Shown piece after piece: positions 19,423 through 31,508 of a stretch of 64,000 nucleotides of DNA; the first letter of the stretch is position 1; every line of letters starts with the position of its first letter. The stretch is taken from positions 10,974,001 to 11,038,000 of the forward strand of contig JBHGNT010000014.1 in assembly GCA_043228905.1 (NCBI GenBank), written 5' to 3'. The notes under the pieces were generated by a model that searched no databases, was not told the origin of the DNA, and was given only the letters and a program-made list of their open reading frames with translations. Position numbers and translations under genes: made by a program. This DNA is from Azolla caroliniana (lineage: Eukaryota > Polypodiophyta).

Positions 19423-22400
19423 AGCGGATTGTTGCAGAGTGGGGAAGTGATAGTCCGAGAAGCCTTGATACCCCACACAGGAAGAAAACTCTCGGATCAA
19501 AACAAGTACGAATCGGTCCGGATGGGGCATCTACGTACACGGCCGTAACTGGAGGAATGAAGAAAGAATACCGAAAAGTGGAGGATAAGTTACGGTCGGC
19601 ATCAATAATAAAAGAAGACGAAGAAATTGTGGGAATAGTCGAAGAAGTGTTCTATGGGAGCACACTACAATGGCTTGAAGAGCTTGAGGAAGATACAAGC
19701 TAGGGAAACCGGGTAATTCCGGTGGAATCGGTGGAGATGTACGAGATCATTGCGAAAATGGGGCCGGATGCGCTCCGCAAAGAAGAAGCAATGGTAAGTA
19801 CGAAATACAAGACCGTGGAGAAGAAAGTGAAACCGGCCAAGGGACCATTACCCTCCGATAGCGAGCAAAAGAGGAAAGAAGTCTCGAGAGACCCGACACT
19901 TCGGAAGTCCGTGGATATCAGACATGCCTTCACGAATGAGACCCGGAAGAAACTTCGGATTGGTGGAGGTGGTTTCCATTTACAAAATGAAGAAGAACGA
20001 TTACGTGGGATGTTGGAACAACATGGGAAAGCATTTGCATTCACATTAAAGGAGATAGGGTGGGTTGATCCGAAGATAGTGGACCCGATGGTGATCTTCA
20101 CGATTGACCATGTGCCGTGGAACTTGAAGCCGATTCCGGTGCCGCGGACGCATATTCCGAAAGTCATCGACTTGCTCAAGGAGAAGGTGGCAATGGGGAT
20201 TCTAGAGCCATCAAACGCTCCATACTCAAATCGATGGTTTACAGTTCCGAAGAAGAATGGGTCACTCCGATTTATCCAAGACTTGCAACCGGTGAACAAA
20301 GTCACGATCCGGAACTCCGGAGTCGGTCCGATAGTGGACGAATTCGCGGAAGCATTTGCCCATCGTGTGACATACTCCATTGGAGACCTATACTCAGGGT
20401 ATGACCAATTCCAGCTAGTTGTGGAGAGCCGAGACATCACTACCATGCGGACACCGATAGGATTAGTCCGAATGTGCACACTACCACAAGGAGTGACAAA
20501 CTCGGTTGCACATATGATGAACGCAATGAACAAGGTGCTTCAAGACTGCATTCCGGTGATAACGATGCCGTTCCTAGATGACATTCCGATGAAAGGATGC
20601 GCGGTAGAAGAAAAAGATGAAACTATGGATGATCGGGGATGCCGAAAGTTCGTAGTCGAACATATTCGTGATTGCGAGAAAGTCCTTCGGAAGTTAGAAG
20701 ATGTGCACCTAAGCCTTTCCGATGAGAAATCCCCACTCGGGCAAGAAGACATATTGGTAGTCGGACATCTATGTGGACCCTACGGCCGAAGACCGTCACC
20801 AACCAAGATCGATGCGATTCAAGCTATGAAAGAAGTATGCGAGTCACAATCCGAAGTCCAAAGATTTCTTGGAGCATGTGCATTCTATCACATATAGATT
20901 CTGCACTATGCACATATTGCGGACCCACTCTATCACTTATTGCGGAAGGGTAAGAAGTTCGAGTGGAAATCGGAGCATACCAAAGCCATGAAGAAGCTCA
21001 AGAAATCAATACGGAGGGCAAAAGCCCTAAAGAAGCCGAACTATGACCGACCGATCATAGTAACGGTTGACACAAGTCGAACCGGAATCGGATGGGTCAT
21101 CAATCAAGCCGACTCAGATGGTTCGCGATATCGAATCTGATTCGGAGCAAAGGTTCTCAACGAAAGGCAACGCGGATATGCACAAGTCAAAAGAGAATTA
21201 TGGGGAGTCATGTCGGCAATCAAATCGGATTGAGATTATTTGATCAGAGCCGAAGTACTGATCGAAACGGATTGTCTTCTGATACTCGGAATGATGCGGT
21301 GTTGCACGATACCGGATGTGGCTATGCTAAGGTGGATTGCATATGTTAAGTCACTTAATCCGGAGGTATGACACATCTCCGGAAAAGGCAACGCGGTAGC
21401 GGATATGCTATCAAGGGCGCGGTTCGGAGATGACATAACCGAATCCGATAATGAAGAAGTTTCCGAAGACTACTTTGCTTCGGAGCACATATGCCAGGTA
21501 AACGTAATCCGAGAATTCCGAGAAGAAGAATACGAGGGAGAAAGGTTGTTGATCGGGAAAGTGCTACAAGAAATCAAGGAATCATCAGACAATAAAGAGA
21601 AGAGAGCCGATATCCGAAGTAAGAAGCGGCAAGTCCGAAAGTTCTTCTTGAAAAATGGATTAATATGGAGGGAGCCCAAAAGACTAGACGGCATACCACT
21701 TCGGGTAGTCGGGACGAAAGAGCAACGAAACCGGATAATGTCCGAATTTCACGAATCCGATTGGGCTGGACATCGAGGAACATGGGCAACTTTTGTGAAA
21801 ATCAAACAAAAATATTGGTGGAAGAATATGTACAAAGATATAGCAGAGTTCACGGAAAGCTGCGAGAAGTGTCAAATCTACTCCGGAGTTCGACACCGAG
21901 ATGAGTACATCCAACATTCTTACCGACAATCAACTTCAAATGGATGGTCGATATTGTAGCCATGCCAACCGGGATCAGACAAAAGAAGTACTTGGTGTTA
22001 GCTCAGGAAGATCTCACAAACCAAGTAGAAGGTCGAGCGCTACGGAGGAAAACGTGTTCTGTGGTATGCCAATTCCTTTTGGAAGAAGTGTTTTGCAGGT
22101 ATGGGTGCGTAGGACAAGTGATTGTGGATTGGGGAGAACTCGACTCTGATAAAGCTAAGGAATTCTTCACCCAACATGGAGTTGGGTTAACACTAACAAC
22201 GACATACAATCGAGAGGCCAACGGGAAAATCGAACGAGGACATAGTCTGACCGTCAAAGCACTTGCCAAAGCATGTGACGGAAGGGTGAAGGATTGGCCA
22301 CAGATGCTCCCGTATGCACTATGGGCGGATCAGACGACGCATAGCTTCGTAACCGGTTACATGTCAGCAAAACTCATGACCGGACAAGCATTGGTAATGC

Positions 22401-22505
22401 CAACGAAAACCGCGATCGCAACATGGACAATGCTACCGTGGAAAGAAGAGATGAGCCAGGAAGAACTACTAGCGGTCCGGATACGACAACTAGAGGGAAG
22501 ACCAG
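19423..22505 (+). pseudogene. Element F pol: RT, RNase H, integrase (stops)
   Basis: One frame from 19423 to about 21920. RT has FTVPKKNGSLRFIQDLQPV, SIGDLYSGYDQF (D), TLPQGVTNSVAHM and MPFLDDIPMKGC (D-D). RNase H has VTVDTSRTGIGWV and IETDCLLILGM. The integrase finger has HESDWAGHRGTW ... CEKCQ. Stops in frame are TAG 19701, TAG 20895 (W expected), TGA 21138, 21231 and 21369 (R expected at the TGAs). A frameshift near 21920 precedes the core (YGCVGQVIVDWGELDS, EANGKIERGH). It is cut by D at 22505. Confidence 0.9.
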
Positions 22506-23430
22506 TGTTGTGATGTAGCGTGCTCGAGGGTGGCAAAAACCGGCGAAAGGTGGGGGGTCAAAAATGTGCATGTGCAATGTGTGTGCACACAAAAGCGATT
22601 AATTGTGCATATGCAAAATAAAAAGGAAAAGAAAGGGTAAAAAGGAGGTATAGAAGCTCGTACAAAAAGTAAGAGAGAGGAGAGATAAAGGGTAGAGGGG
22701 AGACATGCTATAAATTTATAGAGAGAGCATTATATATTATATAAGAGACAGTTAGTGGGCTAGTGGATAGTCACATTGATTACTAGTTGGAGGTGCAAGG
22801 TTCAAATCTAGTCTTACAGTGCAGTGTGATTTAAGGAATTTTATTCCTTTTTCATTGAAGACAAATTTGGCGACCCCCCCTTCTTTAATTCCTATAGAAG
22901 GAGATCGAGGGGGGCTCATTCGAGAGGACGTTTTGGGAGAGGGAGACTATCGCCAATTTTCCTTCCAAGCTCTTCATCTCCTTATTCACCACTTCTCTTC
23001 ATCTCATACCCCGTCATCCCCCCATCACCACGTGCTCGTCTTATTCGCATCGACACTCGAAGTGCTCGTGAGCCCAAGCTTCGTTGGTTAAACGTTGCTC
23101 TGCCCCGTTCGTCGTTGCGAGCCCGTGTGCTTGCAGTTCGAGTGGTCGTGGTTCGTTGGGATTGGCATTTTGGTGGTGCTCGTGTGTTCATCTTCGCCGT
23201 GTTCGGTTTTGCCTTGTCTCTAAGGGCATTTAATATATATGTTTTGATTGAGCTTATGGTTAACTATAAGTTTCCATTGTAAACAAAACCCTATTTTATA
23301 AAGGGTCCTCTTGCGTTAGAATCGAACACTATTTATCTCTTTGCTCAATATCATGCGTGTTTCTTTCTCTCCTTCTTTCTTTATTCCTGTCTTTCTTGTA
23401 CGTTCGGCCGTCTTGTGACGAGGGGACCGT
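22506..23430 (+). repeat. 5' LTR of element D, first part
   Basis: Begins TGTTGTGATGTAGCGTGCTCGAGGG, matching the 3' LTR start at 49156 (TGTCGTGATGTGGCG). It includes a tRNA-like A/B box pair (GGGCTAGTGGATAGTC at 22757, GGTTCAAATCT at 22799-22809) in sense orientation. The C-rich/G-rich TATA region near 22876-22916 resembles that of the 3' copy (TATAAAAGG at 49541). It ends at the CCGT where E inserted. Confidence 0.9.
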
Positions 23431-24673
23431 TGTCGTGTGAATCTTCACACACTATGTAAAAAAATAATGAAATAATTATTATAGATTAGATTAGTAGCTT
23501 ACTATAGAAAGATGGATATACTCAAGAGCTTCAAAATGTATTTTACTATATACAAAATGGAGAAATACATATCAAGTTATGGGAAAATGAAGTTTGATTA
23601 GATAGAGAAATTAGAACTATCCCACATAGATAGGAAAGTTAAGGCCCTGGTTATATAAACACCTTGAGCTCCCTCATTTTTCATTTGTGTTGAGAGAACT
23701 TTGGCCACTTTGTCTTGATGGATGATGGTGGCCAAAATCCCTAAAACCGGAAATTGGCCGGTAAGCAAATCCGGAAACGGGCCGGTAATCAAAACCGGAA
23801 CCGGAACGGGTATGCAAACCGGAAACCGGCCGGCAAGCAAAACCGGAAACCGGCCGGTAAGCAAAACCGGAATCGGAATCGGCAAGCAAACCGGAACCGG
23901 AACCGGCAAGCAAACCGGAACCGGAACTGGCAAGCAAAACCGGAACCGGAACCGTAACCGGCAAGCAAACCGGAACCGGAACCGGCAAGCAAACCGGAAC
24001 CAGAACCGACCGGCAAGCAAAATGGAACCGGCTACCGGACGATGTTGGACGCGGACGGACGAAAGATTGGATCATGCAACAAACTAAAGTAAAGTGAAGA
24101 GAACTAAAGTAAAGGCCATGTGGACGCAAGCAACTAAAGAAGGGAGTGCATGGAAAAAGTAAAGGTCATGTGGACAGTCACATGCAACCAAAAGAAAAAG
24201 CTAGGGAACTAAAAGTAGAGGCCATGCAACAAAAAGTGAAAAGGCTATGATCAAGAGAGAACTCCATTTTTATTCCATTTGTTTTTTTCTACACTAGGAG
24301 AGACTCTCCATTTTTTTTATTTTATTTTTCTTCTCAACTCTCTTATCTTAGGGAAGCCATAACTCTCGAAAACCCAAAAATTCCCTACGGAAGCCATAAT
24401 ACTCATATAACCTAATCCTAATCTTCCCTACAGAAGCGATATCTCTCAAAACCCCTAATTTTTTTCTTTTCTATTAATCTTAGTAAACCTAAAACTTCTA
24501 AATCCCAATCTTGGGACATATTGTAATTTCTTTTTCCTTTGTTAATGAAAATGATTAAATTTCTTCTTTCTGTTAATTGTTAAAAATATAAACGCACACA
24601 TGTGATTATCCTTCGGTCGGAGGCCCCGGGGTCCTGCCTCAAGTTCGCGTATCCTCGTCGTATTTTCGCGACA
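23431..24673 (+). repeat. 5' LTR of element E
   Basis: 1243 bp, TGTCGTGTGAATC...TTTTCGCGACA. A TATA box lies near 23653-23660 (TTATATAAA). It includes the CCGGAA minisatellite at about 23745-24040. The partner at 35956-37337 is longer by 139 bp, mainly in that array. Confidence 0.95.
23745..24040 (+). repeat. CCGGAA minisatellite in the E 5' LTR
   Basis: Irregular tandem copies built from ACCGGAACCGG and GGCAAGCAAA units. The open frames seen here on both strands are low-complexity artefacts of the repeat. Confidence 0.9.
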
Positions 24674-24677
24674 TCTT

Positions 24678-24695
24678 TGGTGAACCCGACGTGAA
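24678..24695 (+). promoter_or_regulatory. Element E primer-binding site (tRNA-Trp)
   Basis: TGGTGAACCCGACGTGAA, four bases after the LTR end; the same 18 bases as in F, D and B. Confidence 0.82.
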
Positions 24696-24726
24696 GCGAG
24701 GCAGTAGGAGGATATCAAGTACGAAG

Positions 24727-26280
24727 ATGGCTTCGACAAGTGGAACTCAAGGAGAAGAATTGACGAAAGGCATGGTGTCCGTCGTCGAATTCATGCTGAA
24801 AGAGAGAGATCGGGAGGCTTTAGTCGACAAAGTTGTTGACCGAACTGTGGAGACAGTTGGAAGATTTGGTGGGAAGAACATCACAAATTTCCTTGCTACC
24901 TACCGGAATGAGATGCAACAAAGAGATGTCCATGATCCAAAACAAATTTCAAGCTTTAAGCGAGTGGTAGAACCCGGGATCCGTGAGCGCGTGATGGAGA
25001 TCCAAAACGAGCATGCAACTTGGGCGGAGTTCGAAAGGGCTCTTCTCACTGAATACATGCTTGAAGACGCATCGCGGATGACTCGGCATGCGTTAATGAA
25101 TTGGATCGAGAAGAAAGGGAAGAATCTATGTGCATCGGGAATTTATGCCGAATTCGACCAGAAGTACCATCGACTTCCGAGTGTCGAGCAACAAGTTCTT
25201 GACGGAGATAAAGTCTTGCTATTCCTAAAGGCAATGGATGCGAAAGATCGGCGAGAATTGGGTAGTTTCTTGGAGGATGAAACACAACCAAATGGTTTGG
25301 TAGCGGACTGGGCGGCGGTGAAGAAGGCTTGTAGCCGTTTTGATAAGCGGCGACAATGGCAAGAGGAAGCTGAGGTCGAGAATCCACAATTGTGGAAGAA
25401 GGCACCTACGACGATTGAGCCTGGTAAGCCGATCAACAATTTCGACAAGAAAGCAATGGAGGAGTCTATAATCGAAGAGCTCTCCAAGAAGTTTGAAGCG
25501 GTATCGCTAGCCAACTTAGGTCGACGCGGGCCCAAGGGAAAAGAAGCGTATAGATGTGTGTGGTGTGATAGCTTTGAACACTCATGAAGGGAATGTGTTG
25601 ACTTGCAAGATGCAATCCGCAAGAATGTCGTCTATTTGGACGGCAACATGATTCACTCAAGCGAGACCCGGAAGCCACTACGAGTGAACTTCGGAAGAGG
25701 TGGGCTGAAAAAGATTGTAGAAGAAGAAGATGCAAGGCATGTGGAGGCTATGCACTATGCCGCTTCGGCTGGGATACGAGTTGGAAAAGAGAATCTTAAA
25801 ATGATCAAGCCAGGAGCTGGGTTTTGGCCAACGGTTTTCGAGTGCGAAGAAAAAGGCAAAATCGATTCAGAGGATCTAAAACTTGCTGACCGAAACGTGC
25901 GACGAGCAACGGGATGGTCAGATCCAATCAATGAAAACACAAGCTTTGCGGAGGTTGTGTGTGACACCTATGAAGCCCTTGTTGAAGAGAAGAGGAAGAG
26001 AACTGGTGAAGAAGATGGCACATCAAAGCGACCTAACACGAGGAACGGAGGGAAAGAAGGGCCACCCCAACCTATCCCAAGAAAAGAGATTGGTGAAACA
26101 AACATGAAGCCCGGTGGATCGAGCCAACCTGCTCGGATGGAAGTCGAAGAATCAACGAAGGAAAAGAACGAGCGCCACCGACTTACAAGCTAAGGTCGGA
26201 CATAGAACAAACAACTAACTTGCGGAAGGTCCTTGAGGAGAAGGTTTTAGATAGTCATGTCGACCTTACCTTGAGAGAGC
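24727..26280 (+). pseudogene. Element E gag (one stop, one frameshift)
   Basis: From MASTSGTQGEELTKGMVSVV (ATG 24727; the frame is open from 24691). It has N-terminal helices, GGKNITNFLATYRNEM, a capsid core to about residue 230, and a zinc knuckle CVWCDSFEHS-stop-REC, a CX2CX4HX4C finger broken by TGA at 25585-25587 where B has AGA. The C-terminal half is open at 25603-26193. A 1-nt shift near 26172 then leads into the linker PTYKLRSDIEQTTNLRKVLEE of the protease, which C1 interrupts at 26280. Confidence 0.87.
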
Positions 26281-26586
26281 TGTTGAAGACAAGGCCGCGT
26301 CGATGCGGAAGATCAAGCAGCATTCGATTGCGGTGAGTACCTGCGTATGACAGTTTCAAGGTCGTTGCACAGAGATAGAGAGAGAGAGAGAGAGAGGAGG
26401 CACAAAACGACTCTTTCTATTCCATAAAGCAATAATACAACCCAACCTTACAAAAAGGTTACAAGGTCACTATATATAGTGACAGACTTAGGGCATCTAC
26501 CATTTATGCTAATTACACAAATGGCCCAAACTTGATCTATACAAAGGGATAGTGTGAATACGTCCATTATACACTTGTATTCGACA
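26281..26586 (-). repeat. 3' LTR of C1
   Basis: 306 bp; on minus it starts TGTCGAATACAAG and ends GTCTTCAACA. A TATA box lies inside the palindromic GTCACTATATATAGTGAC at about 26467-26484. A GA microsatellite lies near 26376-26398. Confidence 0.96.
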
Positions 26587-26779
26587 CTCCCCCGTAATGG
26601 GCGTATACATGGGTTATCTAAGATTACAGGCATGAACCTAGGTTCTCGGACATATCAGTTTTGTTCGAGTCGGCAGGGTCCGAAGGCAGAAGACCGAACT
26701 GGTCGGGTCGGAAGAGTTGAAGCCGATCATTAAGGAACTGATGTCGGTTGTCGGAAACCATCCTGCGCTGTGTCCGGCT

Positions 26780-29700
26780 CTAACCGGACTGGTTTGTCGT
26801 TACGCCCATCTGATGCCGAAGGGACCGAAAGCGGTCTGCCGAAAGACACTTGGTCATTCCATCTGCGACATTGTCGGTTGTGGATATTTTCTCTACACCG
26901 ATTTTCCCTGAAATGACGCAGTCCCGAACGAAGTGATATCGAACGTCGATATGTTTGGAGGCGTTGTGGTGAACCGGATTTTTCGACAAGGCAACAACAC
27001 CTTGACTGTCGCTATAGACAACTGGGGCCGAGTCATGGTCGACTTGTCGAAACGTGTGCGCCAGCTGGCCGAGCCACAAAGCTTCTTTTGCAGCGTCGGA
27101 CGCAGCTACATATTCTGCTTCGGTCGTTGAGGTCGTTGTGCACTCCTGAAGTTTCGACTTCCACAAAATTGCTCCATTGCCGAATTTGAAGAAGTATCCA
27201 GTTGTTGATTTCCGACTGTCTATACAGCCGGTGAAGTCCGAGTTGGTGTAACCGACTACGCCTGTAGTTGAGTTCGGACCGAAAAGAATGCCGTGGTCTT
27301 TTGTGCCAGCCAGATATTTGAACACATGCTTGACTGCGTTCCAATGCGATCGGCCAGGATTGTGCATAAATCTGCTAACGACTCCTACGGCATGAGAAAT
27401 ATCAGGCCGTGTCGCGACCATTAGGTACATAAGGGAGCCGACTGCCGGTGCATACGGTACCGACTTCATATCTTCCCCCTCCGGACCGGATGTCGGGCAG
27501 TCTCGCTGAGAGAGCCGAAGATTCATGGGGAGCGGGGTTGAAGCAGATTTGGCTGATTGCATGTTGAAGCGTTCCAAGACACGTCCGATATAGTCGGTCT
27601 GAGACAAAAAAAGATGTCGTTGATCGCGATGCCGACTAATCTTCATGCCAGGTATGTGTCGTGCCGGACCGAGGTCCTTCATGGCAAACTTCAACCGCAG
27701 TTGCCGAATGAGATCGGCAAGTTCGCCCGCGTGGCGTCCAGAAATTAGCATGTCATCCACGTAAATGATGAGGAAGATGGGTGATCCATCTTGAGCTGTG
27801 TTGGTAAAAAGACAATGGTCCTCATCGCTTTTTGAGAAGCCGATCGATTGGATGAAGTCGTCGAACTTCTTGTACCATTGTCGCCGTGCTTGTTTGAGGC
27901 CGTATAGACTCTTCCTGAGTCGGCAGACTAGATGTTCTTGGCCAGTTGCCACGAAGCCTTTTGGCTGCTCCATATAAATTTCCTCTTCAAGATCACCATG
28001 GAGGAATGCTGTTTTGACATCTAGCTGAATCAGCTCCAAGTTGTCGGCTGCCACTACGCCGAGTAGAAAACGAAGGGTTGTCATTTTCACCACTGGTGAA
28101 AAAATCTCGTCGAAGTCGACGCCATATTCTTGTCGGAAGCCCTTCGCAACTAATCTGGCCTTGTACTTTGGGGTGGTCGAATCAGACGTCTCTTTTAGTC
28201 GATAAACCCACTTGCAAGGAAGAGCACGTCGGTTCCTAGGTAATTCGACCAGATCCCAAGTCTTGTTTGCCCGAATGGAGTGCATTTCCGACTCCATCGC
28301 CAGATGCCAGGTGGCGGAATCGACAGATGTCGATGCTTCTTCGTAAGACGTCGGTTCGCCAGTGTCGGTGAAGAAAATTCCAGGAGAATACCTCTCCGGA
28401 GGTTGCGACAGTCTCTCGGATCGTCGAGGTATGATTGGACTGGTCGCATCGGGTATCGAGGTCGGATGGTCCGAAAGCGAATTATTCTGCTGTGCCGAGT
28501 CAGAGTTGTCCGAATCGATAGTGTAAGGTTCAGCTACCCGTGAAGCTGACCGTGTGTTAAGAGCGGGGCCTTCTTGAAGGGTCGGCACATCGGAAAATGT
28601 TACCCTTCGGACTTCGATCGGTTTTTCGACTGATGGATTCATAGCCGACTCGTTGAACACAACGTCCGAACTTCGAACGATTTGTCTGCGTTCGGGGTCC
28701 CAGAGTCGGTATCCCATTTCGCCGTCTGATCCATATCCAAGGAAAATGCATTTCCTGGACCGAGGTGCAAGTTTTCGGCGATCATCTTTCGGAATAAGGG
28801 CGTATGCCTCGCATCCGAAGATCCTCAGCTTGTCATAATTCGGCTTACTGCCGATCCATAGTTCCTGAGAAATTTGAAGTCCTAGAGGTCTGCTTGGCGA
28901 CATATTGATTATGTGTACTGTCGTGAGTAGAGCCTCTGCCCAGAAGCCATCCGACAGTCCGGAGTGTTGGAGCATGGAAACTATCCGTTCTTGGATTGTC
29001 CGATTCATGCGTTCGGCAATCCCGTTTTGCTCCGGACTGTGTGGTGCCGTAAATTCACGTCGGATGCCGCGTTGTCGGCAGAATTTGACGAATTCTTCTG
29101 ATTTGAACTCTCCCCCATTGTCGATCCGAAAGCATTTCAGTTTTCGGTCGGTTTGATTTTCTACCATAGCGAGCCAATCGGAGAAGATCGAGAAGACACG
29201 ATCTTTGGTGCGAATTGGATAAGCCCACACCTTTCGAGTCGAATCGTCAATAAAACTGACGAAGTAAGAGGCACCGCCGAGAGACTGATGCGGCATTGGG
29301 CCACAGACGTCCGAGTGGACTAAATCGAGAGGTCTCGTTTCTCTTGGTGCTGATGTCGGGTGTGATGCGGTTGCTTGTTTGCCATACTGGCAATGCTCGC
29401 AGAATTGATGGTCGGAGAAGGAGAGTTTAGGGATGTATCCGGCTCTAGATAGATGCGTAATGCCGGCCTTGCTGAGGTGTCCTAATCTTCTGTGCCATAG
29501 TGATGACACAGGAATATCCACCAAAAACAGGTTACCCTCTCTAAGCGTAACATGTAATGGATACAGTGAGTGTATCTTGGGTCCTCTAGCAAGCAGGAGG
29601 TTCCCCCTGTGGAGTGTCCACCCTCCCGAAGAGAAACCGGCACGAATGTCGTCTTCATCTAGTTGTCCGACTGAGATCAATGGCCTTGAGAGCTCGGGTA

Positions 29701-30814
29701 CATGTCGGACATTGTGAAGTACAAGTGTAGAGCCACCTGCAAGGTTGAGCTCTACTGTGCCGATTCCAATGATGTCACAGTGTTGCGAGTTACCGACTCG
29801 AACTGAGTCGGAGTGACGGATCGTATATTGCCGAAATTGGGATCGATGAGGAGTCACGTGAAATGACGCGCCCGAATCTAAGAGCCATGTGCTCGATTCT
29901 TCAGTCGTGAGCAGAACTTCTGATCCGACTGGATTTTCGATTGATAGTATATTCGGGTCGTTTGGTAGCACATCAGCTGAGAAGCTGACGTAATTGATCT
30001 CCTCATGCCGGCCACTCTTCTTGTCTGATCTCTGAGACTTGTCGTTCTTGTTCTTGAGTGCGCGGCAGTCGGCTTTGATGTGTCCGGGTTTCTTGCAATA
30101 GTTGCAGATTCGATTATCCCGTGACTGGCTCCGTCTTCGCTGATTGTTCGGCGGCCATGAGGAATCTCTTCCTCGTATGTTCGATCGGTCTGTCGAACCT
30201 TGTACTACGTAAGCGTCGTCTGTTGAGTCTTTGGCGAAAGACTTTCTCCGAGCTGCTTCGGTCAGGATTGCGCTCGTGACTTCGGAGTATTTAACAGCCG
30301 TGGTTGACGCGTTGCACACGGTTGTGACGAAAGTTTCCCATGATGAGGGAAGGCTGCTCATGAGTATCATTGCTCTGAGTTCATCCTCGATTGCCGTCCC
30401 CTGTGACGAGATTTGGGAGCTTATGCTTTCGTACTCATTGAGATGTGCTTGAACCGAATCGGATTCTTTCATCCGCAAGTTGTAGAGGCGCCGGATCAGA
30501 AACATCTTCGTTGCAGCGACCTTCTTTTCGTAGGTGTCCGACAGTGTTTTCCACAGTTCGAATGCTGTCGTACACGATTGCACCGTAAAGTATACCGATT
30601 CCGATAGGTGCATCCGAATCGTGGCGCGGACGATTCTATCCAGCTTCTGCCACTCAATTGGTTTGTATCCTTCTGGAGGTTCTTCATTTTCGATGGGATC
30701 GATTTGCCCCTTGACTATGAGATAGTCCTGCATTTGCTCCTTCCAGAAGTTGAAGTTCGATCCATCGAACTTTCGTAGACTCATTTCTGACGAGCCGGAT
30801 GTTGATGCCATCAA
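26780..30814 (-). CDS. C1 gag-pol polyprotein, intact
   Basis: 1344 residues in copia order. The gag capsid region is at about 1-220 (FNFWKEQMQDYL, LWKTLSDTYEKK). The zinc knuckle CNYCKKPGHIKADC is near 237-250. Protease WLLDSGASFHVT is near 309. The integrase finger is HRRLGHLSKAGITHL ... CEHCQYGK near 446-478, and its core has HSDVCGP, RIDNGGEF and PEQNGIAERMN (D,D,E). RT has KWVYRLK, DVKTAFLHGDL and IIYVDDMLISG near 1020. RNase H ends with STTEAEYVAASDAAKE and KHIDVRYHFVRD. All catalytic residues are present and there is no stop. It encodes everything needed for copying and inserting the element. Confidence 0.96.
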   Translation of the reverse strand: MMASTSGSSEMSLRKFDGSNFNFWKEQMQDYLIVKGQIDPIENEEPPEGYKPIEWQKLDRIVRATIRMHLSESVYFTVQSCTTAFELWKTLSDTYEKKVAATKMFLIRRLYNLRMKESDSVQAHLNEYESISSQISSQGTAIEDELRAMILMSSLPSSWETFVTTVCNASTTAVKYSEVTSAILTEAARRKSFAKDSTDDAYVVQGSTDRSNIRGRDSSWPPNNQRRRSQSRDNRICNYCKKPGHIKADCRALKNKNDKSQRSDKKSGRHEEINYVSFSADVLPNDPNILSIENPVGSEVLLTTEESSTWLLDSGASFHVTPHRSQFRQYTIRHSDSVRVGNSQHCDIIGIGTVELNLAGGSTLVLHNVRHVPELSRPLISVGQLDEDDIRAGFSSGGWTLHRGNLLLARGPKIHSLYPLHVTLREGNLFLVDIPVSSLWHRRLGHLSKAGITHLSRAGYIPKLSFSDHQFCEHCQYGKQATASHPTSAPRETRPLDLVHSDVCGPMPHQSLGGASYFVSFIDDSTRKVWAYPIRTKDRVFSIFSDWLAMVENQTDRKLKCFRIDNGGEFKSEEFVKFCRQRGIRREFTAPHSPEQNGIAERMNRTIQERIVSMLQHSGLSDGFWAEALLTTVHIINMSPSRPLGLQISQELWIGSKPNYDKLRIFGCEAYALIPKDDRRKLAPRSRKCIFLGYGSDGEMGYRLWDPERRQIVRSSDVVFNESAMNPSVEKPIEVRRVTFSDVPTLQEGPALNTRSASRVAEPYTIDSDNSDSAQQNNSLSDHPTSIPDATSPIIPRRSERLSQPPERYSPGIFFTDTGEPTSYEEASTSVDSATWHLAMESEMHSIRANKTWDLVELPRNRRALPCKWVYRLKETSDSTTPKYKARLVAKGFRQEYGVDFDEIFSPVVKMTTLRFLLGVVAADNLELIQLDVKTAFLHGDLEEEIYMEQPKGFVATGQEHLVCRLRKSLYGLKQARRQWYKKFDDFIQSIGFSKSDEDHCLFTNTAQDGSPIFLIIYVDDMLISGRHAGELADLIRQLRLKFAMKDLGPARHIPGMKISRHRDQRHLFLSQTDYIGRVLERFNMQSAKSASTPLPMNLRLSQRDCPTSGPEGEDMKSVPYAPAVGSLMYLMVATRPDISHAVGVVSRFMHNPGRSHWNAVKHVFKYLAGTKDHGILFGPNSTTGVVGYTNSDFTGCIDSRKSTTGYFFKFGNGAILWKSKLQECTTTSTTEAEYVAASDAAKEALWLGQLAHTFRQVDHDSAPVVYSDSQGVVALSKNPVHHNASKHIDVRYHFVRDCVISGKIGVEKISTTDNVADGMTKCLSADRFRSLRHQMGVTTNQSG

Positions 30815-31508
30815 ATTTGGTTTCGGTTGACGAAGCTCGGTTCGGAGTTGACTACGAACCTTGTTGGAGTGCAGCCGGTTGGCTCACCCGATATCGTTCT
30901 AGTCGGATTTGAACCCGAGTCAGTTCGGCTTCAGATATATGTATTGTTGAACTTGCTCAAATTGACTCCGGTAACTTGAGGGACAGAACCGACTGGTCTT
31001 CCCGAATGTTGCCGAGTCGGAGTGAGCCCGGTTCGCTTCCGAATATATATGCCAAATACCGATTATTGAATCCGATTGTCTGGACCGATTCTGCTTCGGG
31101 TGACTGCAGCGACGAGAGAGACGGATCCAACTGATCCTCTCGAATGTCGATCAGCCGGATGAAGCACGAATTGGGGTTGTTGTCTTGAGACCGATCTGCA
31201 CCGAGTGGTTACAATGAGCGGCGAGCAGCGTTTGATGACCTCTTCGGATGCCGTTTAACCGAGTGGAGCACGATCGTGTCAATGTTGCACAAGGGGATTT
31301 CACCTCGAGCGGTTACGATCACAAGGAACAGAGTACAACCGGCTGGCTTACTCCAGGCGAAGATGATCTAACGCGATGAGATGCAAGCCTCGTTTTTCTT
31401 CTTCTTCTCTCTTCTTCGAATGACGCAGGAAACCGAATGCTGTGCAGGCTGAGACGACGGCCGACAGCGGATTGAAGGACCGAATACTGTGCAGGCTCAG
31501 ATACCAGA
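30815..31508 (-). other. C1 leader and primer-binding site
   Basis: About 690 bp of untranslated leader between the 5' LTR and gag. The primer-binding site TGGTATCTGAGCC (minus, 31494-31506) is two bases from the LTR and is a variant of the initiator tRNA-Met site. The rest is GC-balanced, without a supported gene. Confidence 0.8.

Noticed and set aside
26160-26280. A second -1 shift between gag and protease in E (and F), which would give a gag-pro-pol layout with two shifts
   Set aside because: In B the protease linker PTYKLRSD is still in the gag frame (53452-53649), and the later break there is a plain 1-nt deletion. The offsets in E and F are best read as separate indels.
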